Source: Bradyrhizobium archetypum (lineage in GTDB: Bacteria; Pseudomonadota; Alphaproteobacteria; Rhizobiales; Xanthobacteraceae). Taken from it: 64,000 nt of DNA. The position numbers and the translations under genes are program-made. Below, one piece after another: positions 53,041 through 62,084 of the stretch. The notes under the pieces are model-generated. The model saw only the letters and a list, made by a program, of their open reading frames with translations, was not told the origin of the DNA and did no database searches. The stretch lies in NCBI RefSeq assembly GCF_013114835.1, contig NZ_JAAVLW010000008.1:1-64000 (forward strand). The letters are read 5' to 3'. Every line of letters begins with the position of its first letter. Positions within the stretch are counted from its first letter, which is position 1.

Positions 53041-54795
53041 GTGTCGGTCGCTCAACGCAGACGCATCTCGACGCTTATCATGAGCCGCTCGGCGCGGACC
53101 GTGATCGCGCGCGCGACCGGCGCCACCGTGGCGGTATCGCGGCTGTGGCCCGGCCGCGCCGACCGGTTGATCATCGCCCCGCACGACCTGCGCACCGCCG
53201 ACGCCACCCGCGCCGCCGAAATCTATGCCGGCCGCTTCGTGTTCGCCGGAAAGATCGTGACCTGCCACGGCCGCTCGATCTTCGATCTCGAACCGCCGTC
53301 GGAAGACTGGGAAGTGGCGCTGCTCGGCTTCGGCTGGCTGCGGCACCTGCGCGCCGCCGACACCGCGCTGACCCGCGCCAATGCGCGCTCGCTGGTCGAC
53401 GACTGGATCTCCAATCCGGCGCGCAAGCGGCCGCTCGAGCGCCGGCCCGACGTGCTGGCGCGGCGCGTGATCTCGCTGTTGTCGCAGGCGCCGCTGGTGC
53501 TCGGCGATACCGACGGCAAATTCTATCGCAAATATCTGCGCGGGCTGACCCGCGAGATTCGCTATCTGCGCTACGCGATGCTCGATATCGCTGACGGCGT
53601 GTCGCGGCTGCAGGTGCTGATCGCGCTGTGTTACGCCTCGCTATGCCTTGCCAATCAGGCGCGGCACATCCGCGCCGCCACGCGGCGGCTGTCAGACGAG
53701 TTGCAGCGCCAGATCCTGCCCGACGGCGGGCACATCTCGCGCAATCCCGGCGCGCTGGTCGAGCTGCTCAGCGATTTGCTGCCGCTGCGTCAGACCTTTG
53801 CCGCTCGCAACATCGCGCCGCCGCCGGCGCTGTTGAACGCGATCGACCGCATGATGCCGATGCTGCGCTTCTTCCGTCACGGCGACGGCAGCTTTGCGCT
53901 GTTCAACGGCATGAGCAACGCACCTTCGGATCTGGTCGCGACGCTGCTCGCCTATGACGATACCCATGGCGTGCCGATGGCCAACATGCCGCATACCGGC
54001 TTCCAGCGCCTCGATGCCGGCACCACGACGGTCATCATGGATACCGGCCCACCGCCGCCGCCGAATGTCAGCCAGGAAGCGCACGCCGGCTGCCTCTCGT
54101 TCGAACTGTCGTCGGGGCCGAGCCGGATCGTCGTCAATTGCGGCATGCCTTCGACCGGCCGCGACAACTGGCGCACTTTTGCGCGCAGCACCATGGCGCA
54201 TTCGACGCTGACCTATCACGACACGTCCTCGTGCCAGTTCGTCGAACTGTCGGCGATGAAGCGCCTCTTGCAGGGTTCACCGATCATCAGCGGACCGGGC
54301 AATGTCGAAAGCTACCGCGAGGCGGCGGCCGACGGCGATCTGCTGACGACGTCGCATGACGGCTATCTCGCACGCTTCGGCGTCCTGCATCGCCGGGTGC
54401 TGATGATCTCGCAAGACGGCGGCAGGCTCGACGGGGAGGACACCGTAACGCCGGCGCCGGGCGGCCGCATCAAGGGCAGCGATAACGATTTTGCGCTGCG
54501 GTTTCATCTGCATCCTGCGGTGAAGGCGAGTCGCCTCAGCGATGCGCGCGGCGTCATGCTGGTATTGCCCAACCGCGACGTCTGGACCTTCGAGGCGCTC
54601 GACGACAAGGTCGACCTCGAGGACAGTGTGTTTCTGGCCGGCAATGACGGCCCGCGCCGCACCGCCCAGATCGTGATCCGGCAGGACTCCCGGCACGCCT
54701 CGTCGATCCGCTGGAGCTTTATCCGCTCGAGCACATCGGCGGGCGCGACGGTCGCCCGCCGTACTGCGCGACGCGAGCCTGAATTGCCGCTCTAA
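53041..54795 (+). CDS. Heparinase II/III family protein
   Basis: 584 residues from a GTG (53041) with AAGG upstream at suitable spacing; an ATG at 53080 is the alternative. Central helical region with YRKYLRGLTREIRYLRYAML and DGGHISRNPGALVELLSDLL, the catalytic-type Tyr/His region FALFNGMSNAPSDLVATLLA, and the beta-sheet domain LSFELSSGPSRIVVNCGMPS, AHSTLTYHDTSSCQF. The family cleaves acidic glycosaminoglycan-like polysaccharides, but the alphaproteobacterial member in this conserved purH neighbourhood has no signal peptide visible and its substrate is unknown. Not part of purine synthesis as far as I know. Confidence 0.88.
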   Translation: MSVAQRRRISTLIMSRSARTVIARATGATVAVSRLWPGRADRLIIAPHDLRTADATRAAEIYAGRFVFAGKIVTCHGRSIFDLEPPSEDWEVALLGFGWLRHLRAADTALTRANARSLVDDWISNPARKRPLERRPDVLARRVISLLSQAPLVLGDTDGKFYRKYLRGLTREIRYLRYAMLDIADGVSRLQVLIALCYASLCLANQARHIRAATRRLSDELQRQILPDGGHISRNPGALVELLSDLLPLRQTFAARNIAPPPALLNAIDRMMPMLRFFRHGDGSFALFNGMSNAPSDLVATLLAYDDTHGVPMANMPHTGFQRLDAGTTTVIMDTGPPPPPNVSQEAHAGCLSFELSSGPSRIVVNCGMPSTGRDNWRTFARSTMAHSTLTYHDTSSCQFVELSAMKRLLQGSPIISGPGNVESYREAAADGDLLTTSHDGYLARFGVLHRRVLMISQDGGRLDGEDTVTPAPGGRIKGSDNDFALRFHLHPAVKASRLSDARGVMLVLPNRDVWTFEALDDKVDLEDSVFLAGNDGPRRTAQIVIRQDSRHASSIRWSFIRSSTSAGATVARRTARREPELPL

Positions 54796-54838
54796 GCCCC
54801 CATTGTGAACCGCGCCAAAAGCTGCTAACCAGCCCGCG

Positions 54839-54908
54839 CTCGCGCGACTGGCGACTTTGGATGGAGCACCATCGGGAAGCGCGAGGAACAAAGCCGCGCG
54901 CCTGGGCA
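54839..54908 (+). promoter_or_regulatory. ZTP (pfl-type) riboswitch aptamer upstream of purH
   Basis: Matches the ZTP aptamer as I know it: P1 CTCGCGC (54839-54845) pairs with GCGCGAG (54879-54885); the next bases GACTGGCGA are the conserved segment, then P2 GATGG / CCATC with loop AGCA (54860-54873), then GGGAAGC. After a short linker comes the conserved 3' part CGCCTGGGCA at about 54899-54908. The gene downstream, purH, is a classic target, as ZTP/ZMP signals low 10-formyl-tetrahydrofolate. The 5' TGGGCA (54903-54908) can pair with TGCCCA (54933-54938) at the purH start, a plausible translational switch. Confidence 0.88.
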
Positions 54909-54937
54909 TAAGCATCCCCTGACAAAGGACGTTGCCC

Positions 54938-56530
54938 ATGACTGACACGACCCGTCGCGTAACCCGCGCTTTATTGTCCGTCTCCGACAAGACCGGCCTG
55001 ATTGAATTTGCCAAGGCACTTGCCGGGCATGGCGTCGAGCTGATCTCGACCGGCGGCACCGCGAAGGCGATCGCCGCAGCCGGGCTGAAGGTCAGGGATG
55101 TCTCCGAGCTGACCGGCTTCCCCGAGATGATGGACGGCCGGGTCAAGACGCTGCATCCGAAGGTGCATGGCGGCCTGCTCGCGATCCGCGACAACAAGGA
55201 GCATGCCGAGGCGATGACGGCGCACGGCATCGCACCGATCGATCTGCTGGTCGTCAACCTCTATCCGTTCGAAGCGACCGTCGACAAAGGCGCGAGCTAT
55301 GAGGACTGCATCGAGAATATCGATATCGGCGGACCCGCGATGATCCGCGCCGCCGCGAAGAACCATGACGATGTCGCGGTCGTTGTCGAGGCGCAGGATT
55401 ATCAGGCCGTGCTCGACGAACTTGCCGCTAACAAGTGCGCAACGACGCTGGCGCTGCGCCGCCGTCTCGCTGCAAAAGCCTATGCCCGCACCGCCGCCTA
55501 TGACGCGGCGATCTCGAACTGGTTCGCCGTGCAGCTCAAGGACAATGTGCCGGATTTCCGCGCCTTTGGCGGCCGGCTGATCCAGTCCCTGCGCTATGGC
55601 GAGAACCCGCATCAGACCGCAGCGTTCTACGCCACGCCCGACAAGCGGCCCGGCGTTTCCACCGCGCGGCAGTTGCAGGGCAAGGAGCTCTCCTACAACA
55701 ACATCAACGACACCGATGCGGCCTATGAATGTGTCGGCGAGTTCGATCCGAAGCGCACCGCCGCCTGCGTCATCGTCAAGCATGCCAACCCCTGTGGCGT
55801 TGCGGAGGGACCTGATCTCGTCACCGCCTATCGTCGCGCGCTGGCCTGCGACTCGACCTCGGCCTATGGCGGCATCATCGCGGTCAATCGCACGCTCGAT
55901 GCAGAAGCTGCGCGCGCCATCATCGGCATCTTCACCGAAGTGATCATCGCGCCCGACGCCACTGAGGAGGCCATCGCGATCATCGGCGCAAGGAAGAATT
56001 TGCGGCTGCTGCTCGCAGGCGGCCTACCCGATCCGCGCACGGTCGCCCTTACCGCCAAGACGGTTGCCGGCGGCCTCTTGGTGCAAAGCCGCGACAATGC
56101 CGTGGTCGAGGATATGGACATCAAGGTCGCGACCAAGCGTGCGCCGACCGACGCCGAACTGCGCGATCTCAAATTCGCCTTCCGCGTCGCCAAGCACGTC
56201 AAGTCGAACACCATCATTTACGCCAAGGACCTTGCGACCGTCGGTATCGGCGCCGGCCAGATGAGCCGGGTCGATTCCGCGCGCATCGCCGCCCGCAAGG
56301 CGCAGGATGCCGCGGCTGAACTCAAGCTCGCCGAACCGCTGACCAAGGGCTCCGTCGTTGCGTCCGATGCGTTCTTCCCCTTTGCCGACGGCATGCTGGC
56401 CTGCATCGAAGCCGGCGCCACTGCAGTAATCCAGCCCGGCGGCTCCCTGCGCGACGATGAAGTGATCAAGGCCGCCGACGACCATGGCATCGCCATGGTG
56501 TTCACCGGCGTCAGGCATTTCCGGCATTGA
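54938..56530 (+). CDS. purH: Bifunctional AICAR formyltransferase/IMP cyclohydrolase PurH
   Basis: 530 residues from ATG 54938, with AAAGGA at 54924-54929. Performs the last two steps of IMP synthesis: formylation of AICAR (ZMP) by 10-formyl-THF, then ring closure. The IMP cyclohydrolase domain covers residues about 1-200 (ALLSVSDKTGLIEFAKALAG, FPEMMDGRVKTLHPKVHGGL). The AICAR transformylase domain follows (QLQGKELSYNNINDTDAAYE, IVKHANPCGVAEGPDLVTAY, with the catalytic Lys-His pair in KHANPCG). A ZTP riboswitch precedes it. 10-formyl-THF supply links it to folD at 20806. Confidence 0.98.
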   Translation: MTDTTRRVTRALLSVSDKTGLIEFAKALAGHGVELISTGGTAKAIAAAGLKVRDVSELTGFPEMMDGRVKTLHPKVHGGLLAIRDNKEHAEAMTAHGIAPIDLLVVNLYPFEATVDKGASYEDCIENIDIGGPAMIRAAAKNHDDVAVVVEAQDYQAVLDELAANKCATTLALRRRLAAKAYARTAAYDAAISNWFAVQLKDNVPDFRAFGGRLIQSLRYGENPHQTAAFYATPDKRPGVSTARQLQGKELSYNNINDTDAAYECVGEFDPKRTAACVIVKHANPCGVAEGPDLVTAYRRALACDSTSAYGGIIAVNRTLDAEAARAIIGIFTEVIIAPDATEEAIAIIGARKNLRLLLAGGLPDPRTVALTAKTVAGGLLVQSRDNAVVEDMDIKVATKRAPTDAELRDLKFAFRVAKHVKSNTIIYAKDLATVGIGAGQMSRVDSARIAARKAQDAAAELKLAEPLTKGSVVASDAFFPFADGMLACIEAGATAVIQPGGSLRDDEVIKAADDHGIAMVFTGVRHFRH

Positions 56531-56864
56531 GCGACGCCAAACGGATTTAAGACGTCGGGCAGTTCACGTCGCGAGAACGCGCAACCATACACAGTTGTTG
56601 TCGCCCGCAATTCGTCCGCCGAAGCTCCACGAGTGAAGGCGGGGATGACAATCGTGTGTGGCGTCAGGACTTCGCGTCATTGCGAGTGCAGCGAAGCAAT
56701 CCATCTATCTCCGCGCGGCTCCGTGGATTATTTCGCGCCGCTCGCACCAAGGATGCCGACGTCACAAACAACAACCGGCGTCAACGTGGCGGTAACCAGT
56801 TTCCTTTACTCTCTGCCAACCACAAGCCCCATGTTGCGGGCTTATGGTGAGCGAGTAGCGTGTC
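56531..56864. other. Intergenic region with a decayed palindromic repeat
   Basis: 334 bases after purH. 56675-56704 holds CGTCATTGCGAGTGCAGCGA with AGCAATCCAT, a copy of the repeat at 16291; the partner arm after 56720 (CCGTGGATTATTTCGCGCCG) has drifted. No supported gene or terminator. Confidence 0.5.
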
Positions 56865-57332
56865 ATGTTGCGTTTGAAGATCCTGGCTTCGGTGATTCCG
56901 TTGGCGATTGTTGCCCTGTTCGCGCGGGGCGAGCTCTTGGGCGGTCCGCGGCCCTGTATCGAGATCGCAGGCACGACTGTCCAAATCGCCGCGCTCTCCT
57001 GGCAGGCGCACCGCCACGTCAGCTTCACCAACGATCCCGCCCGCGCGACGGTTCGGGTCCAGATTTCCGATAACGCCGAAGCGGCCGACTTCACCGTGAT
57101 CGACGACATCGATACGTCCGAAGCCGGCGCCTGCGAGAGCATCGCACCGCCGCGACTGGTCGCGATCTCGCGCCGTCCATCCGCGTCAGATCCCGTCATC
57201 TATCTGTCGCGGGATGGGCCGGCCGACTACCGCATCTTCGTATCCTCGAAGAGCTTTTCGCCGTTCGACGCCGCCGCCCTGATCGTCGGCGCCCGCGGCG
57301 AGCGCCACCGCGTCGACGCGGCGTCGCTTTAG
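56865..57332 (+). CDS. Small hypothetical exported protein
   Basis: 155 residues, no family recognised. The N-terminus MLRLKILASVIPLAIVALFA is a signal-peptide or anchor sequence, followed by RGELLGGPRPCIEIAGTTVQ. The mature part has two Cys (PRPC, GACESI), so a disulfide is possible. The FRET-like beta-strand pattern (VRVQISDNAEAADFTVIDDI, PVIYLSRDGPADYRIFVSSK) suggests a small beta-rich periplasmic domain. A repeat follows at 57338. Weakly supported but the codon usage and signal fit a real gene. Confidence 0.6.
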   Translation: MLRLKILASVIPLAIVALFARGELLGGPRPCIEIAGTTVQIAALSWQAHRHVSFTNDPARATVRVQISDNAEAADFTVIDDIDTSEAGACESIAPPRLVAISRRPSASDPVIYLSRDGPADYRIFVSSKSFSPFDAAALIVGARGERHRVDAASL

Positions 57333-57337
57333 GTTTG

Positions 57338-57407
57338 GAGCATGGTCTCGCCGGAAAACCGGTTTCCGCTTTGCGCGAACGCGGCCCTCCGGGTCCGGAC
57401 CATGCTC
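57338..57407. repeat. Nested palindromic repeat, GAGCATGGTC type
   Basis: GAGCATGGTC / GACCATGCTC outer arms with GCCGGAAAACCGGTTTCCGC inside. Related to the hairpins at 13029 and 42470. Confidence 0.8.
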
Positions 57408-57555
57408 GATTAAACCTTCGTTCACCCTGTTCTCATCGCGACTGTTACGCGCTGGGACCCTCAAGCACTTTGCAACGTCGGCGACGCATCGTCTGCCTCA
57501 GAGAGGCGGCGAAGCAGGCCGGTTCAATTCAGGCAGCAAGCTCAGGGTTATTGGG

Positions 57556-59790
57556 ATGGGACGGACTTTCCGGATCAAGCTTCGCTTTCGCCGTTTCGGT
57601 CGCCGGCATCCCTGGCTGACCTTCGTGCTCCGCTCGTTCATGGTCTTCTCGATCGTGTTCGGCGCCGCCTACGGATTCATTACCGGTAGCCGAGCGGAAA
57701 ATTCCGGCTATGACCCGCACAACTTTGCGATCGGCGTCGCCTTCCTGTTTGCGATTGCCTGCGTCGCGCTCGCGACGTTCAGCGTCCGGTTCCGCCTGCT
57801 GCGCAAGAAGATGCGCAAGGTCGCGCTGCATAATGAGGCGCTGGCCGATCGGAACTGGGAATTGCAAGAAGCCGAGCAGCGCGCCCGCCGCCTGTTCGAA
57901 TCGCAGGGCGATCTCATCGTGCTGCGCGACGCCGAGGGCCGCATCACCTTTGTCAACGACGCCTATTGCGAGCTCGCGCAAATGCGCCGCGAGGCGCTGA
58001 TCGGCAGCCGTTTCGAGCTTTCCGTGCTCGAACAGGGCGACACCGCGCTCGAACCGAACGGCACCCGCGTTCACGACCAGCTGATCGAAGGACCGCTCGG
58101 CCCGCGCTGGATCGCGTGGCGCGAGGGTCTCGTCCGCAACGACGCCGGAGGACCGGCGGAAATGCAAAGCGTCGGCCGCGACGTCACCGATCGCACCGAA
58201 AGCGAGCGCGCGCTGACCGAGGCCCGCGATCAGGCGGACGCGGCGAGCCGCGCCAAGTCGCGCTTCCTCGCAATGGCAAGCCACGAAATCCGCACGCCGC
58301 TCAACGGCATCATCGGCATGAGCAGCCTGCTGATGGACACGCCGCTGACGCCGGAACAGGCGACCTATGTCAAGGCGGTAAAGACCTCCGGCGACGCGCT
58401 GCTCGCATTGATCGAAGAGCTCTTGGATTATTCCAAGATCGAGGCCGGCAAGATCGACCTCGAACATCGCCCGTTTGCGCTGTCGGGCCTGATCGAGGAC
58501 ATCACCGAATTGCTGGCGCCGCGGGCGGAAGCCAAGAAAATCGAGGTGGCCGCCTATGTCGACGAGCGGCTCCCGGCGCACGTGATCGGCGACGCGGCGC
58601 GGTTGCGGCAGGTGCTGCTTAATCTCGCCGGCAATGCGATCAAGTTCACCTCGAACGGCGGCGTCGCCCTGATCGTCGAGCCCGGCATCTGGCCGAATGA
58701 AATCAGTTTCCTGGTGCGCGACACCGGCATCGGCATCGCGCCCGAGGCGCGCGAGCGGATCTTCCGCGAGTTCGAGCAGGCCGACGACAAGATCGCCCGC
58801 AGTTATGGCGGCACCGGGCTCGGGCTGAGCATCTCCGACCGCATCGTCAAGCGGATGGGCGGCCGCATCACGCTAGAGAGCCAGCCGGGCGTTGGCTCGA
58901 CCTTCCAAGTGTCGATCCCGCTCGTCGCCGCCGAGGGCGAACAGACTTCGTTCACCATGCCGGATCTCTCTGGTCAGTCGATCATGCTGGTCTCGCCCGC
59001 GAGCATCGAGGCTTCGCTGACCGCGCGTCGGCTGCAGCGCTGGGGCGGCCAGACCTGCATGATATCCGAGGCCGATGTCGCCGAGGCGCTGCTGCCCGAG
59101 CGCCCCTGGCATGCCGTGCTGATCGATCACGCGCTGGGGCTTGCCGATATTGAACGGCTCGGCGAAGCCGCGCGCCTTCACGCCACCCAGCGCATCGTGA
59201 TGTTCACGCCGGCGACGCGGCACGAAATGCAGCCGTCCGCCACTTCCGCCCTCACCGGCTATCTGGTCAAGCCGCTGCGCGCGGCTTCGCTCGCGGCCCG
59301 CCTGACGGCCGCGCCGGAAGTGGCCGCGCCGAGCCTGGAGCCGGCGATCGACGCCAACGGAACGCCCGCCGCGCCGGCAGCCAAGGGCCTGTCAATCCTG
59401 GTTGCCGAGGACAATCAGATCAATGCGCTCCTGATCCGCTCGCTGCTCGGCCGGCTCGGCCATCACGCCGTCATCACCACCAACGGCGCCGAGGCGCTGG
59501 AATCCTGGCTGTCAGCGAAATCCGCCGGCAGCCCTTATGATCTCGTCCTGATGGACATCCAGATGCCGCAGCTCGACGGCATCGAAACCACCAAGCGGAT
59601 GCGCTCGCTCGAGGCCGGCGAGCCGGGCAGCCGGACGCCGATCCTCGCGCTCACCGCCAATACGCTGGTGGAAGACCGTTACGCCTGCTTCGAAGCCGGC
59701 ATGGACGGATTTTTGATCAAGCCGCTTGATCGCGAGAAACTCGCCGACGCACTCGCCGGGGTGATCGCGGCACGGCACATTGCGGCGTGA
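57556..59790 (+). CDS. Membrane-bound hybrid histidine kinase (PAS-HisKA-HATPase-degenerate REC-REC)
   Basis: 744 residues. Two transmembrane helices near the N-terminus (LRSFMVFSIVFGAAYGFITG, IGVAFLFAIACVALATFSVR) are followed by a PAS domain (about 110-225, LFESQGDLIVLRDAEGRITF). HisKA has the phospho-acceptor His243 in MASHEIRTPLNGIIGM. HATPase motifs are NLAGNAIKF, DTGIGIA and GGTGLGLSI. A first receiver-like domain (about 470-590) has Asp in VLIDHALG and Lys in LVKPLR but lacks the acidic pocket. A full C-terminal receiver has VVAEDN-like VAEDNQINALL, Asp667 in LVLMDIQMPQ and a LIKPLD Lys. Signal and partner unknown; no cognate regulator is adjacent. Confidence 0.93.
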   Translation: MGRTFRIKLRFRRFGRRHPWLTFVLRSFMVFSIVFGAAYGFITGSRAENSGYDPHNFAIGVAFLFAIACVALATFSVRFRLLRKKMRKVALHNEALADRNWELQEAEQRARRLFESQGDLIVLRDAEGRITFVNDAYCELAQMRREALIGSRFELSVLEQGDTALEPNGTRVHDQLIEGPLGPRWIAWREGLVRNDAGGPAEMQSVGRDVTDRTESERALTEARDQADAASRAKSRFLAMASHEIRTPLNGIIGMSSLLMDTPLTPEQATYVKAVKTSGDALLALIEELLDYSKIEAGKIDLEHRPFALSGLIEDITELLAPRAEAKKIEVAAYVDERLPAHVIGDAARLRQVLLNLAGNAIKFTSNGGVALIVEPGIWPNEISFLVRDTGIGIAPEARERIFREFEQADDKIARSYGGTGLGLSISDRIVKRMGGRITLESQPGVGSTFQVSIPLVAAEGEQTSFTMPDLSGQSIMLVSPASIEASLTARRLQRWGGQTCMISEADVAEALLPERPWHAVLIDHALGLADIERLGEAARLHATQRIVMFTPATRHEMQPSATSALTGYLVKPLRAASLAARLTAAPEVAAPSLEPAIDANGTPAAPAAKGLSILVAEDNQINALLIRSLLGRLGHHAVITTNGAEALESWLSAKSAGSPYDLVLMDIQMPQLDGIETTKRMRSLEAGEPGSRTPILALTANTLVEDRYACFEAGMDGFLIKPLDREKLADALAGVIAARHIAA

Positions 59791-59802
59791 CGCATTAAGG
59801 AT

Positions 59803-59911
59803 TGTAGGGTGCGCAACGCGAAGCGTGCCCACCATGTTAGTCATCGATCGGATAGGAGATGGTGGGCCCGGCGCAAGTGCGCCTTTGCCCACCCGCCACT
59901 ACGATCCTACA
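59803..59911. repeat. Palindromic repeat overlapping the end of coaA
   Basis: TGTAGGGTGCGCAACGCGAA with GTGCCCACCAT on the left and ATGGTGGGCCCGGCG with ATCCTACA on the right. The right end overlaps the coaA stop codon, so the repeat supplies the end of the gene and sits between two convergent genes. Confidence 0.8.
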
Positions 59912-60863
59912 GCCGCCGCAGCGCCACCGTCTCGACGAGATGATCGGCACGCTTTTTCAGGATCAGCGTTGCGCGCGGACGGGTCGGCAGGATGTTGTCC
60001 TCGAGATTGGCGAGGTTGGTGCGCTCCCAGATCGCGATCGCAGTCGCCGTCGCTTCCTCGTCGGAGAGCACTGCATAGCGATGGAAGTAGGATTTGGGAT
60101 CGTGGAACGCGGTGTCCCTGAGCGCAAGAAAGCGCCGCACATACCATTCGCGCAGCACCGACTCCTCGGCATCGATATAGACGGAGAAGTCAAAGAAGTC
60201 GGACACGACAGGCACTGCCTTGCCGTCGCGCGGCAGGCGGCCGGTCTGCAGCACGTTGACGCCCTCGACGATCAGAATATCGGGGCGGTCGACCTCGATC
60301 CACTCGTTCGGCACGATGTCGTAGACCAGATGCGAATAGACTGGCGCACGCACCGGCCGGCGCCCGGCCTTGATGTCGGAGAGGAACGACAGCAGCATCG
60401 GCAGGTCGTAGCTCTCGGGAAAGCCCTTTTTCTGCATCATTCCCTGCCGCTCGAGCACGGCATTGGGAAACAGGAAACCGTCGGTCGTCACCAGGTCGAC
60501 CTTGGGCCGCGGCGACCAGCGTGCGAGCAGCGCCTGCAGCACGCGCGCGGTGGTTGACTTGCCTGCGGCGACCGAGCCGGCGACGCCGATGATGTAGGGC
60601 ACCTTGCGATCGCGGATGCCGAGAAACTGGCGCTGCGCCCGGAAAAGCCGATCGGTCGCATCAACATAGATCGACAACAGCCGCGACAACGGCAGGTAGA
60701 TGTCCTCGACCTCCTGCAGGTCGAGGCGGTCATGCATCGAACGCAGCCGCTCGAATTCGCCCGGCTCCAGCGTCATCGGCGTGTCGTCGCGCAGCCGCGC
60801 CCACTGCTCGCGGGTGAAGATGCGGTAAGGGTTGTATTGCTGGTCGGGAGCCCGGATATCCAT
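59907..60863 (-). CDS. coaA: Type I pantothenate kinase
   Basis: 318 residues. First step of CoA synthesis: phosphorylation of pantothenate with ATP, usually feedback inhibited by CoA. The P-loop is GVAGSVAAGKSTTARVL; further motifs are LVTTDGFLFPNAVLERQGMM, KGFPESYD and ILIVEGVNVLQ. N- and C-termini are normal (C-terminal ILKKRADHLVETVALRRL). Start ATG at 60863 has GAGAGGG upstream. It follows hisE by 15 bases, forming the tail of the histidine operon, a conserved arrangement in Bradyrhizobium-type genomes. Confidence 0.97.
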   Translation of the reverse strand: MDIRAPDQQYNPYRIFTREQWARLRDDTPMTLEPGEFERLRSMHDRLDLQEVEDIYLPLSRLLSIYVDATDRLFRAQRQFLGIRDRKVPYIIGVAGSVAAGKSTTARVLQALLARWSPRPKVDLVTTDGFLFPNAVLERQGMMQKKGFPESYDLPMLLSFLSDIKAGRRPVRAPVYSHLVYDIVPNEWIEVDRPDILIVEGVNVLQTGRLPRDGKAVPVVSDFFDFSVYIDAEESVLREWYVRRFLALRDTAFHDPKSYFHRYAVLSDEEATATAIAIWERTNLANLEDNILPTRPRATLILKKRADHLVETVALRRL

Positions 60864-60878
60864 GCGTTGCCCTCTCGG

Positions 60879-61202
60879 TCAGTCGCGCTTGCGCGACGCC
60901 TTCTCCTCGAGCCCGGACATCGACGTCCGCTGCGCCAGCGCGGCCTCGACCTCTTCAAGCTTCACGCCGCGCGCCTTCAGAAGCACCAGCAAATGAAACA
61001 GCAGGTCGGCGCTCTCGGCAATCAGGTGGCCGCGGTCGTCCTCGACCGCCGCGATCACGGTCTCGACCGCCTCTTCGCCCAGCTTCTTGGCGCAGTGCTC
61101 GGCACCCCTGTCGAGCAATTTGCGGGTGTACGACGCCTCTCCCCCCGATGCGGCCCGTGCATCGATGGTGGCGGCCAGATCGTGGATCGTGAAACGCGAC
61201 AT
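60879..61202 (-). CDS. hisE: Phosphoribosyl-ATP pyrophosphatase HisE
   Basis: 107 residues from ATG 61202 (a TTG three bases before is possible but has no advantage). MazG-like all-alpha fold: LLDRGAEHCAKKLGEEAVET followed by ESADLLFHLLVLLKARGVKL, with the Glu/Asp metal ligands in EEAVE and ESADLL. Catalyses the second step of histidine synthesis (PR-ATP to PR-AMP). A separate hisI is not in the window. It lies between hisF and coaA, on the same strand. Confidence 0.96.
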   Translation of the reverse strand: MSRFTIHDLAATIDARAASGGEASYTRKLLDRGAEHCAKKLGEEAVETVIAAVEDDRGHLIAESADLLFHLLVLLKARGVKLEEVEAALAQRTSMSGLEEKASRKRD

Positions 61203-61297
61203 CAACCGAACTCAACGCTCGCGCCCGGCCAAAGGCCGCGACGCCGTCCCAAGGCAGGACTTAAGTCAGGACTTAGCACTTTTGTGACGGGGAGTCG

Positions 61298-62074
61298 TCA
61301 GGGATCGAGCCGCATCGGCAAGCCAGCCCGCACCATGTGCTCCTTGGCTTGGCGTATGGTAAATTCGCCGAAATGGAATATCGAGGCGGCCAACACCGCG
61401 GTGGCGTGGCCCTGGCGGATGCCGTCGACGAGGTGGTCGAGATTGCCGACGCCGCCGGAGGCAATGACCGGTACGGGAACACTGTCGGCGATGGCCCGCG
61501 TCAGCGGCAGGTCGAACCCCTGCCGGGTGCCGTCGCGGTCCATCGAGGTCAAGAGGATCTCGCCGGCGCCGAGCGACACCACTTCCTGCGCGTATTCGAT
61601 GGCGTCGATCCCGGTGGGGTTGCGGCCGCCATGGGTGAATATCTCCCAGCGGTCCGAGCCGCCGGCGCGCTTGACCCGCTTGGCGTCGATCGCGACAACG
61701 ATGCACTGCTCGCCGAATTTTTCGGCCGCCTGCTTGACGAATTCGCGGTTGGAGACGGCGGCCGAATTGATCGAGACCTTGTCGGCGCCGGAGCGCAGCA
61801 GCGTCTTGATGTCCTCGATAGTGCGGACCCCGCCGCCGACCGTTAGCGGCATGAAACAGGCTTCCGCCGTACGCCGTACCACGTCCAGCATGATGCCGCG
61901 GTTTTCGTGGGTCGCCGTGATATCGAGGAAGCACAATTCATCGGCGCCGGCGGCGTCATACGCGATCGCGGCCTCGACGGGATCGCCGGCGTCGCGCAGG
62001 TCGACGAAATTGACGCCCTTGACCACCCGGCCGTCCTTGACGTCGAGACACGGAATGACGCGGACCTTGAACAT
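61298..62074 (-). CDS. hisF: Imidazole glycerol phosphate synthase cyclase subunit HisF
   Basis: 258 residues, (beta/alpha)8 barrel. Phosphate-binding and catalytic motifs: IPCLDVKDGRVVKGVNFVDL (catalytic Asp of CLDVKDGR), LTVGGGVRTIEDIKTLLRSG and VIASGGVGNLDHLVDGIRQG. Forms IGP and AICAR from PRFAR with ammonia from HisH; AICAR feeds PurH. AGGAGA precedes the start ATG at 62074. It is ten bases after hisA. Confidence 0.98.
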   Translation of the reverse strand: MFKVRVIPCLDVKDGRVVKGVNFVDLRDAGDPVEAAIAYDAAGADELCFLDITATHENRGIMLDVVRRTAEACFMPLTVGGGVRTIEDIKTLLRSGADKVSINSAAVSNREFVKQAAEKFGEQCIVVAIDAKRVKRAGGSDRWEIFTHGGRNPTGIDAIEYAQEVVSLGAGEILLTSMDRDGTRQGFDLPLTRAIADSVPVPVIASGGVGNLDHLVDGIRQGHATAVLAASIFHFGEFTIRQAKEHMVRAGLPMRLDP

Positions 62075-62084
62075 CGCAAATCTC

